Positions 48,401 to 58,458 of a stretch of 64,000 nucleotides of DNA are shown in pieces. How positions within the stretch are numbered: position 1 is the first letter of the stretch; each line of letters opens with the position of its first letter. The position numbers were made by a program, and so were the translations under genes. Below the pieces are notes generated by a model. The model was not told where the DNA came from. It worked only from the letters and a program-made list of their open reading frames with translations, and ran no database searches. Source of the stretch: Silene conica (Eukaryota; Streptophyta; Magnoliopsida; Caryophyllales; Caryophyllaceae); NCBI GenBank assembly GCA_029255685.2, contig CM055320.2:39681927-39745926 (forward strand), in the 5' to 3' direction.

Positions 48401-49489
48401 CGCTTCGACCAAGTGATAAAAGAGAATGGGTTCATTCGATCAGTCGAGGAACCATGTCTCTATATCAAGTCGAGTGGGAGTAAGATTGTATTCCTAGTAC
48501 TGTATGTCGATGACATACTCTTGATTGGGAATGACATACCTCTCTTATCTTTGGTTAAAGCATGGTTGAAAAACCATTTCCAGATGAAAGATCTGGGAGA
48601 GGCACAAAGAATTTTGGGCATCCGTATCTACAGGGATAGATCACGACGGATGTTGTCTCTCAGTCAGGAGTCTTATATAGAGAAGATTCTGGAGAGATTC
48701 AGTATGACGAACTCCAAGAAGGGGTTCCTTCCCATGACTCCTGGGCTTCACTTGAGCAAGACTCAAGAAGCTAAGTCAGTGGAAGAGAAAGAGCGCATGA
48801 GTCGTATTCCTTATGCCTCGGCAATAGGATCGATCATGTATGCCATGATATGCACACGTCCAGACGTTGCATATGCATTGAGTATGACCAGTCGATTCCA
48901 AGCTCATCCAGGTGAACCACACTGGATGGCCGTGAAAAACATTCTTAAGTACCTACGGAGGACTAAAGATTGGGGATTGACTTATGGAGGCGACTCAACG
49001 CTCTGCGCCACGGGTTACGCAGATGCTAGCTTCCAAACAGATCGAGATGACTCGAAATCTCAGTCTGGATTTGTCTTTACTCTTAATGGCGCTGCTGTCA
49101 GCTGGAAAAGTTCTAAACAGAGTTTTACAGCAGATTCTACGACTGAGTCCGAGTACTATGCCGCCTCAGAAGCAGCTAAGGAAGCAATATGGATGCGTCA
49201 ATTCTTACAAGGACTATCAGTAGTGCCTAGTTCGAATGACCCAATCACCGTGTATTGTGATAATAGCGGTGCCATCTTCCAAGCTAAGGAGCATAAGTCT
49301 AGCAGCAAGGCTAGGCATGTACAACGGAAAGCTCATCTAATCAGAGATTACGTGGAGCAAAAGGAGATTTTTATTGAAAAGATCGCTACGGATGACAACA
49401 TAGCTGATCCTCTCACAAAAGCATTACCACGTGATAAGCATGAAGGGCACATTCATTCCATGGGAATTGGATGTGTTCCTAAGTTGTAG
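45458..49489 (+). pseudogene. gag-pol: Copia Gag-Pol polyprotein with a single in-frame stop
   Basis: Start MAGEDPMPS at 45458, end GIGCVPKL at 49489; 1344 codons in one frame. Gag has GSNFSDWEAAL and NIIVDRMLHSL; zinc knuckle CHHCHKTGHWRRSC about residue 279; protease LDTGCGSHL about 330; pre-integrase WHCRMGHINEKRV about 465; integrase catalytic residues in HTDVCGPM, SDRGVEYLS and SERRNRTLLDMVRSM (525-635); RT with YKARLVAKGF and LYVDDILLIGND (about 1016-1027); RNase H with GYADASF, TESEYYAASEA and CDNSGAIF. The only break is TAA at 47627-47629, codon 724, at the end of integrase. All catalytic motifs look intact. The stop would limit translation to Gag-PR-IN. It may be a recent mutation or a sequencing error. 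Confidence 0.95.
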
Positions 49490-50351
49490 TACTCTTTTAT
49501 GAATTCATGTAATAATTCATTTTCTCGTGTACTCTATTCAACCTTATTGTTATGATATAAAATGTTTTGTTTCTCATGTGGAATTGTACGCCAATTTTGA
49601 ACACCACAAAGTGAACTGATTAACATTACATCGTTTTGGTCCTTGATTACCCACTTGAGCTGATAACTCAGGTAATCATTTTGTGACGTTGGTTGATGGT
49701 GGGTTCAACGAGCCATAAGTCACGTGGATGACTGACCAATCACAAAGGCGAGTTATACGGATATCTCGTAGGACACCCCGTGACATCGTTATGGAGTCCT
49801 AAATGTTTTATAACATTGGGTGCCAGGTCGTGGATAGGACCTCCATAGTGTTCCTTAGAGTCGAGTCTTTTGACTTTCAACTGTTTCTTGAGATTAAGAC
49901 AGATTTTGGGTAACTTTGGTTTCTTTCCCACGGTCACCGTAACAGGGGCTAAGAGGATTTTTTCTGGGTTATTTCATGCTGGGCGATATCGGCAGGATTC
50001 GAGTTGAGGGAAATATCCAAACCCTTATCAGGATTTTATCATTTCTCAGCGCCACTCGAGGAGTAGTAACTGAAATGCATGGCCATGCTCGAATACAGAT
50101 TCGTTTTATCAGTTAAGTTACTCTCTAGTCGGGGAAACCACTCTTGATACAGATCGCTTGTGAGATACGACCTTTGCGAATGCGGATTTGCAAATTGTCT
50201 TACATTGAGTGGGAGAAATTTTAAAAGGATATGAGATTCGGTTATCGCACCTACACTTGTACGGACAAGTGGGAGTTTGTTGGAGATTGTGTCCTCCACA
50301 TGTAGTGTGATAACGTCATTGAACATACCCTTGTACGGACAAGTGGGAGAT
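49490..50351 (+). other. Element K 3' noncoding region with duplicated polypurine tract
   Basis: No coding sequence. Two copies of a module lie at the right end: CTTGTACGGACAAGTGGGAG then TTTG at about 50257-50279, and again with ATTG at about 50332-50353. Each is followed by TGTTGG and an LTR-like start: TGTTGGAGATTG at 50278 and the real LTR start TGTTGGGG at 50352. The inverted CTTGTACGGACAAG can form a hairpin beside each tract. Confidence 0.85.
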
Positions 50352-51339
50352 TGTTGGGGCTGGTGTCCTTGACAATTAAGTACAATGACTTATTAAATCT
50401 CTTTAAGGATCACAAGGGCATACTTCTGTATTATTACCAGTTGATCCACGTTTATCAATAACGGTTGGCTTGCTAGATAAGTTTGACGTTATTGTCATAC
50501 GGATGGCGGTGGTCAACTGGTCCCTATACGTCACACCTATAGGACACGTTTGAGAGATGTGAAGGTATGAAAATACAGTCACATTTATGCCGGATATGAC
50601 TAAACAGTTAGTCAGAGGTGTTGACTAATAAATTAGTCAATAAGATGTTGAGATTATTATTTAATACGGATTAAATAATTTTAGCTAATACGGATTACAA
50701 GATTAATTCGTAAATTAAATATAAACGGTTATATTTAATTAAATATAGTATTCGCGTATTAATATAAACAGTTATATTAATTTGGGTAATTATACAATAT
50801 CGTATTTTGTCAGACCATTATTAATATATCGACTGTATTAATATCTGATAACATGTTACGATTTATAAATAAAACCCGCGAACAACTTAAAGCTAAACGG
50901 GTCGAATCACGAAAAGGTATAAGGTAAGAGTGGAATAAGCCCACCCTTACCCAAGACCCATTCGGCCGACCTAAGTAATACAAAAGGAGAGTCTTTCTCC
51001 TTTTGTCACTTACTGGTAATTCATAATTCTGACAATTAGGTTTTGAGAACATCTTTTTCCCAAAACTCAGATCTCACATCTAAAACCTCTCAAAAGCTCT
51101 CCCCATATTGCAAGGCAATTGGAGAGTATTTTCTAGCACACGCGGCATCATCTCAATCAAGTCTTGGGTGCAAGTTATAGGAGGGAATTTACTTTAATTC
51201 CTGTTCTTAGGCCATAAGCACAAAGGACCAAAGGTTGAATTCTTTTTCTTATCCTTTTTAATCTTATGACTATAAACACAACTGTATTTTTCATTATAAT
51301 CCTGCAAGTTTAGGGTGAATACATGCTTTATTCCCCACA
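50352..51339 (+). repeat. Element K 3' LTR (988 bp)
   Basis: Near-identical to 42643-43631, with two substitutions and one 1-bp indel by eye. Ends TTCCCCACA before AGATG. Confidence 0.95.
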
Positions 51340-52737
51340 AGATGTTCCACGCGGAAACCGTCACCTAAACATGTATTATTCAACGATTACAACCTTTACC
51401 AAATCCTATACTTAGAATAATGGCCGGACCACCACCACCAACCCATAGTGGCCGCCAACACTACACCATGACGCATCCTTAGAGACCAACCACGGGCCCT
51501 AGCTCAACTATACTAGCCTTCGATTACCCCTGCAAAACCGTGGTCCAACACCCCTCTTACAACGTTCCCTGCAACCGTGTAACCCCTCTGCAAAAAAAAC
51601 CGACTCTTACCACCAACACCACTACCCTAACCCCCACCTGACACCACCCTTGACACCTCTCACCTCCCACGACTCCCCTGGTGGTAACCACCAGGTCTCG
51701 ACACCACCCTACCCATCAGAACAGCCGTCGCAAGTCTAATGTACACGACCAAATATCCCCTGTTCTGCTCAGACTCTTTCACAGCCCTCCTAAACGGACT
51801 ATCAAAAGTAGGTTTCCCGACCACTATGCTCCACCATAACACCACCAACTTAACCTACTAGCATTCTACAACCAGTATTCATGAACTCGCAACAAAAATA
51901 GAACCAAAATGCAAACAAATAAGTGGTAAAACAACGAGACAGAGTCTGAATAACGCAGCTACAGTCCCTATTAAGGTGGTTATTGCGACACCCATGATGG
52001 TCCCATCGTGGTTTAACGCTGGTACCCATGTTAAGGGTACTAAAGAGGCTACCCACAACCCTACTACACCAACTCGAAGGCCTGCTAAAAGGTATAAACT
52101 TACGAAACTTACTGTTGTACACAGATGAGGACGATGATGGTGAGGTTGTTGCTTCATTTGTTCTTCTCTTTCTTTTGCTCTTGTTAAAACTCACGACAGA
52201 CCACCTTGTCCTTAGGAGTAGACGGAGTATGGCGGCAGGTGCGAACTAGGGTTGGATAGGTGTTTACGAGATGATGGAGGCAGGGAGGTAGTTTGACGTA
52301 TGGGTTTTCTTATGTCGATGAGTGGTAGGGTTTTTTTTTGTGTAGGATATCGTAGCTTTGAATCTTATTCTAGGGTTTAGGGTAGTTTGATGTAGTGGTC
52401 GGTATATTTGTTTTTGTTTACTCTTGGGTAAACATGGTCTAAACAGCCCAAGCCCACTACATGTCACACATAACCTGAGATGAATAGTCCATCACGTATC
52501 TCGAGGGCTTACACTTCGTTTCCGACTCGTAACTTAAGATTTACGATTACATACAACTAGAACATTTAAATATAAATTATATAAGAGAAAGGTGTTACAA
52601 TTCTACATGATATATTAAAATACTTATCGTAACAACTAGTAATTACGTATCAAATAGAGCATTATTATACCCCGTCTTGACAATAATATAAAACGACTCG
52701 TTAAAACAACTATGAAAATACAGGATATTACATGGTA

Positions 52738-52978
52738 TTAGAGCGACCCTGCGACTGTGTGGTGACCCTGTGGTCGGGAGTACCCGGGTCACCCACCTAG
52801 CGGGGGAGGTTTCTGGGCTTGCCTCGGTCAAGTATGAGGCACAACGAGGACGTTGTGTTCTTTAAGTTGGGGAGTTTGTAACACCCCAAGAGTATGAGAG
52901 AAAAGTTGTCCCACATGGGAAAAATGTGAGTTTATGTGGAGATTTGTCCCACATCGGTAGAATGTGAGGCTTGTGATT
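52738..52978 (+). repeat. TRIM-2 internal remainder and truncated plus-strand LTR
   Basis: After LTR F, the internal region resumes with the rest of the primer-binding site (TTAGAGCGACC at 52738) and TACCCGGGTCACCCACC. It ends in the purine tract AAGTTGGGGAGTT, then LTR sequence 52877-52978 ending GGCTTGTGATT. The remaining ~140 bp of that LTR are missing; the inverted TRIM starts at 52979. Confidence 0.88.
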
Positions 52979-53571
52979 TGTAACAACCCGACCCACCACG
53001 GTCATAACACCACCCCAATAAGATGGGATGTGTACCTTTGGTCCAAATACTTGTCCTCACTTAAGCCCAAAAGCACAAGGCCTTGTTACTAAGTGGTGGG
53101 TGGGAGCTATTATAAACATATCACAAGCCTCACATTCTACCGATATGGGACAACTTTCTTCTCACACTCTTTGGGAGTTACAAACTCCCCCACTTAAAGA
53201 ACAAAACGTCCTCATTGTGCCTCAACCTTGACCGCAGCCAAGTCCAGAATCCTCCCCCGCTAGGTGGGAGACCCGGGTACTCCTGACCACAGGCTCACCA
53301 CACGGTCGCAGGGTCGCTCTAATACCATTTGTAACAACCCGGCCCACCACGGTTATAACACGACCCCAATAAGATGGGATGTGTACCTTTGAGCCAAATA
53401 CTAGTCCTTACTTAAGCCCAAAAGCACAAGGCTTTGTTACTAAGTGGTGGGTGGGAGCTATTATAAACATATCACAAGCCTCACATTCTACCGATGTGGG
53501 ACAAATCTCCACATAATCTCACATTTTTCCCATGTGGGACAACTTTCCTCTCATACTCTTGGGGTGTTACA
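52979..53571 (-). mobile_element. Inverted complete TRIM
   Basis: Read on the minus strand: 242-bp LTR (53571-53330), primer-binding site AATGGTATTAGAGCGACC, a 147-bp internal region with purine tract AAGTGGGGGAGTT, then a 204-bp LTR (53182-52979). The two LTRs are of different subtypes (with and without the 38-bp block), so this copy is a recombinant, or one LTR lost the block. No protein is encoded. Confidence 0.9.
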
Positions 53572-53576
53572 CTTAT

Positions 53577-55295
53577 GTTCTTAATGGTTATAATTTTTGG
53601 ATTTTTTCTTGTGTTAAGGGAAACGTTATGCGAGTTATTTATCAATTGAGGATAGAATATTTAAAATTAATAGAATGTTATTGTGGAGTTTAGAATGAGC
53701 ACATTGGGAATTTTGGAGACTATGTTCGTCTTTAATTGGATTACTTTATTCGAGGAGTAAGAATCGTTAATGACTATTAGTGAGTTATGAAAGAAATTAT
53801 GATTTATCCGTTAAGAAGATATTTATTTATTATAAATTTTAAAGGATTGAATGAGAGAGACGAACTGTAATTTATGGACTTGTGAAATGCCAAAGTTAAA
53901 GTCTTCTAGCGTTGACTTAGTGAACGACCATGTTGACGATGATTATAATGGATCGAGGTGTTCATCTTTTGAGGGTATATAGACTGCTATGGATTGATTT
54001 GTTAAGTATGATTGGATGGAGTTCTTGAGTGTGGAAAGACTTGAGAGTTGATGGTCATGAGAGTCGGTGATCTTGAGAGTTGATAATTAGAGAAATGTAG
54101 TTAGTGATGGTAAAAGGGCAATTATATAGATATTTGTTGGTGTTGAGGTATTATGAAGATATGACGAAAGGATGTTCTGAGACGTTGTAACCTTAAGTGA
54201 TGAATGTATGAGAATTGTAAGACCCTGGTTATCGTGCTTTATTTATCTCATCTAAAGGTGTCATCTTGGTGTTTATAGATTTATTTTTGAAGTCGTCTAT
54301 TCCTGTCATCCTTGCACGTGTCGACCATACCTCTTCTATTTGAGCCTTTTGACCAAAAGTTCTTGTTTATCTTTGTCCTCTGTCTGTTTTATCCATCGTT
54401 ACTGTCTATTTGTTCTTTATTTCAACTCCGGTTCCTTCTTCTTTGGACTTTTGCAATTATCATCTTTACATTGATTTCTTATTGACCTTATACTTTCTAA
54501 AACTAAGTTTTCGTTTGCCTTGTGGTATTGGACGAATATGTTTTGTCGTGTTTTGCAAGTTATTTACTCTTTTATGATAACTTCAAAATGTTTGAAATAT
54601 CTTTAGAGCTACTCATGATCATCTCGTAGTGAAAGCTTGAATCCTTTGGTGAGGAATCTTAGATCTTTGAGTTTGATGTTTGGTTATTGGAGATTGAGAG
54701 CATAATAACATTTTTGAATGAGTGTATGAATTAGGATTCAATATAAAGTTTTGGAGAAAGAGTATTAAAGGTCTTATATGAGCCTTGAAAGCTTGAGGAT
54801 CTTATTACTTTGATGGTACATAGATGTTTGTTTGTTCTATCTGAGATAAAGTGTTATATAAAGAGTATGAGCTATTAATTTAAGGACATAGTTTTATACT
54901 GTATTTTGGTGGATTCCTAGATATTTATGGATAGAAACCATAATTACGAATTGAGGTTATAAGTTTAGTTTTTATATAAGTATGGGTGATAAGATTTGTA
55001 TTGCTGTCGCGTTACGCTTTGATAGGAATGTGTTATTGATTATAAGTGTTCAAGGGAATGATTTGGATCTTGCGAGTGTGACTGATGATTAGGTGGTGAT
55101 ATTGAGGTTGGAGATTGATGACTTTTGGACATGACTAGACGGATATCGATAACTGACGAGAGTTTATATGAAGCCTTTTGAGGTTAAGAGTTATATATGG
55201 AAGTGAGCGCTACAAACTTTAAGGAAATTATGGTAACAATAATTTTAATGACACTCGTGAAAGGAAGATGATATATTAAGGAAATTATGATAACT
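53577..55295. other. Unassigned sequence right of TRIM-2
   Basis: About 1.7 kb, without a coding frame above background or a recognisable terminus. It continues the sequence left of TRIM-2. T-rich segments (54240-54560) and GA-rich segments resemble noncoding parts of gypsy elements. AAGGAAATTATG is repeated near 55220 and 55277 just before the truncated LTR of LARD C. Confidence 0.4.
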
Positions 55296-55949
55296 TTTGC
55301 ATTCATAAGCATGATTACTATTATTGTTGCATTCATGAGCATGGCATATGCATTGGATTTGGATGCGAGATGATGATATATTATTGGGCCCATGCTAGTT
55401 CTGCAGACTAGACCTGGTGACCTCAGCTGTTATGCTGGTGTTCGGCGACGGCCGATTATAGTCTGCCGGGAGGTTCGGTATGGCTGGGTGTTACGGGTTT
55501 GAGATTGAGATTTGTGATTGAGAATGAGATTGAGATTGTGCTCGAGCAAATCATTGCATTTGCTATCATAATTGTTGCATTATAATTATTCTGTTACCCT
55601 ACTCAACCGCGAGGTTGACAGTGTATCCGTGTACACCTACGATGATCCGGAATGGGGAGTAGATTCTACAGGTCAGAGACAGATGAGCTAGAAGCTGGGA
55701 CAGGAATGTGAGATGCATACTTTGGACCGACTTTGAATTATATCACATCTAGAGAAGTCATCAGTTGTATTTTCTTTTCCCGTTATGTAGTAACTGTAAT
55801 AACCAAGTTTAAAATTTTATCAGTTTTATATAAAATACTTTGGTTGTTTTACTTTGTTATTCACTACCTCAGACATTCCGAGATGGTAACATCTCTATTT
55901 ATTTTGTGAATGTCTTGCTAAAGGCTCTTAAATAAATGAGGGTGTTACA
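55296..55949 (+). repeat. LARD C truncated 5' LTR
   Basis: The last ~650 bp of the LTR, from GCATTCATAAGCATGATTAC to GAGGGTGTTACA. It includes the GAGATTGAGATT run (55500-55540) and the AACCGCGAGGTTGAC block also present at 13640, 19140 and 60690. Confidence 0.88.
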
Positions 55950-58458
55950 AAGTGGTATCAGAGCGAACGATCCTCAGGCCTAAACCAAATGAATAATAAT
56001 GAACGTAGAGAGAGTCTAATAAAATGAACCCCAGGTTAGTAACTGTTAGGACCCCCAGGATTGGGATGAGTTAGGGGCCCCCTCAAACCAAGCCACTGGC
56101 CCTATCAGTCTAACCTGGAAACCCTCGAGTGATGCAGAGAGTGGGTAGTAATGAAATAAAGGAACGGACCTAATTATATTGTACTAACATCCTTGCAGGA
56201 GAAGAATGAGTTAAGTCATAATGTGAGTTATGGTTAATGTGTGTATTGGAAGAATGTGATTGATACTGAAATGTTGATTGATCTGAATGATTGAATGTGG
56301 AATTTTCAGAGAATGAATGTATATTTATTGGACAATAATTTGGGTGATAAGATCATATGATTTTGGTGTTTCGAACTGCCGTATGATATCTGATTATTTA
56401 ATGACTATCGTAACTATGTAATATATTGGGTTGGCATTTGGATATGAATGATCAGATTTATATGTTATAGTAATCCATGTCTAGTGATATGTAGAATGTG
56501 TTACCCCAAGCCATAAGTGTTATATAGTTATGTGTTGCATAGATCGTACTTAAAGTTTATATGACAATTTCTATTTCCACACAATTAGTTTAGTTATAGA
56601 GTCAGTATTTAATAAGTGGCACCTTGGTAATTTTTGGGATATATGTTTACGTACTAGTATGTTGTGATTCTTACGATGGTAGGAACTAATGCATTGTCCA
56701 TACATGTATAACTATTGAATTATTTCGTTGATGCTACTTTTTAATTTTTCAATCTTTACCATTTTGTAGATGACAAATTCGGTTTGAAATAATGAATACC
56801 TGTTAAATTTGTACAATGTGATTTCAATGTTTCAAATGATATGTCAACATGTTTTGGAAGAAGAATGGTAGTATTTAAATGTGATAATGTGAAGTGATAT
56901 TTAAGGAACAAAAATGTTGATAAATTTTCAACATGTTACCGTGTTTGTGCGAGCTGTCATTTAAAATGTGTTCCATATATGAGCATGAAGATTTTATTTA
57001 TGATAATCTTCTGAGTTAGCTTACCTATGCTTTTGGTTTCATGTTAATAGGAAGTATATTTTGGGAGAAATAAATATTTTAGTCGACAGTGGTCGGATTG
57101 TCACTGTACAATTCGATTTTGACCCATATTGTTGCAAAGGGAATCATTCAAAACGTATTTACCATTTTTGCATAACTCCAATTTCACCGTTTAGAACATT
57201 CATTCATGTTTTCGAATGATAAGCCATGTAAAATCTTAATGATTCGTTATTTTATAGTGATTTTTGCAAGTTGCCCAATTATCTGTCTAACTGCAGTAAG
57301 GTTTCTGTTCAGACCAATTGAGTTGTATAAATTGTTATAAATAATTCCCTTAAGATATGCTTTTGATTTATTTTTCTATGATTAGTTAATTCCTTATCCT
57401 TGCAAAAATTATAATAGCTCGCAAAATAGCTAAGCATTTATTTAATTATGATTATGGGAAGATACTGCGTGATGTGTGATTGTTGAAATGTGAAAGTTCT
57501 GAATATAAAAGTTTAATCAACTATGGATTATGTGATGTAACCATGTAATATTCTGACATGACAATAGTAGCATGAACAGTAGGTATGTGATATGGATATG
57601 AACTTTATTATATGATAGTATAACCTTACTTATTTTGGTGAGTTTTATATAAAGTTAGTTTTATTTATGCCGACGTTGTTGTTATGTCACAAGGTGAATA
57701 ACGTATTGTATGTTTAAATCTGCTTACTATATTTTGAATTAGTAATTTGGTTGACATGTGAAATGAGGGAAGGCTAGATTTATGTTCGATCTGTAACTTG
57801 TAAAATCGTAAGTGTTTCATGTTTATAAATTGCCAGTAATTACAACTTCATCGTTTTGAAAGTTTCAAAATGTTTTCAAGGTGATAATCCATGATAAAGC
57901 TGATGTTTGATGATTATGGTAATTATTTTGCAACATGACAGAATCTTAGCCACATGTTGATGAATTTTGCCTGATGTCATTCTCTCTTATGTGCATAAAC
58001 AAGAGTTTTGCCTCCATAATTTGAGTATGAGCATGAAATGTTTTAATTTGGCAAGTGTGAACCACGAGTTACCTTGATTTTGTTTTATTGCGTAGCATGA
58101 AACTGACAAATATGTTTTGTGACTCTAAGAGTCGGATGCGAATTGCCCAATATAGAGTACTTCACTTATCAGATAATTTGTGACTGTTGATTCGGTAATC
58201 TTCTTGAGCAATGAATGTGGAATTTTATAATGGGGTTACGGGGACGTAATCATGTCTTAAGGGGGATAGGATTGTAAAATCTTAATGATTATGATATGGC
58301 TAGTTGTTATGACATGACAAAGTGGTATGTCGTGAATGTTTGAATATACTTGAGAATCCTGATTACTTCTGTTATGCATTATATTGTGCTTCGTGGAGTA
58401 TCCTTTAATCTAGTTATGAGTTAAACTTGGGGACAAAGTTTTCTTAACGAGGGTATAA
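55950..58458 (+). other. LARD C internal region, noncoding
   Basis: The primer-binding site TGGTATCAGAGCGA is intact here. The first ~200 bp match element E's leader and LARD A (GATCCTCAGGCCTAAACC, GGGGCCCCCTCAAACC). The remainder aligns in blocks with 13984-16600 and the complement of 38391-41160, with no coding frame. It ends GGGGACAAAGTTTTCTTAAC then GAGGGTATAA before the 3' LTR. Confidence 0.87.

Larger units (their letters stand above)
42643..51339 (+). mobile_element. Element K: young full-length Ty1/copia retrotransposon
   Basis: 8697 bp with the perfect duplication AGATG (42638-42642, 51340-51344). LTRs of 989 and 988 bp show by eye only two substitutions and one 1-bp indel (near 42890/50599, 43202/50911 and 43329/51039), so it is the youngest LTR element here. 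It has a tRNA-Met primer-binding site at 43634, a long leader, one long Gag-Pol frame with a single in-frame stop, and two purine tracts before the 3' LTR. The domain order Gag-PR-IN-RT-RNase H identifies copia; I do not assign a lineage. Confidence 0.96.
41956..52732 (-). mobile_element. Solo LTR F of the LARD family
   Basis: Bounded by TGGTA (41951-41955, 52733-52737), within the TRIM-2 primer-binding site. It begins TGTAACACCCCAATTTATT and ends AGGATATTACA, so on the minus strand it starts TGTAATATCCTG. Without the copia element it is about 2.1 kb (41956-42642 and 51345-52732) and matches the LTR of LARD D (CGCGGAAACCGTCACCTA near 51352 and 26643). No internal region remains. Its start is the inner of the two LTR-start sites, unlike LARD A. 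Confidence 0.88.
41707..53571. mobile_element. TRIM-2: TRIM with an inverted second half
   Basis: The outer ends carry one perfect duplication, CTTAT (41702-41706 and 53572-53576). From the left: plus LTR 41707-41948 (242 bp), primer-binding region interrupted by solo LTR F, internal remainder to 52876, plus LTR beginning 52877-52978 (102 bp), then an inverted complete TRIM (LTR 52979-53182, internal 53183-53329, LTR 53330-53571). The structure therefore starts TGTAACACCCC and ends with its reverse complement GGGGTGTTACA. Either an inverted dimer was inserted as one unit, or a second minus TRIM inserted and the rest of the plus LTR was lost; the shared duplication favours the first. Confidence 0.8.

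Noticed and set aside
51850..52194. Frames of 92-114 codons on the minus strand in solo LTR F
   Set aside because: They lie in LTR sequence shared with other LARD-family LTRs where the frames are not kept; no domain.
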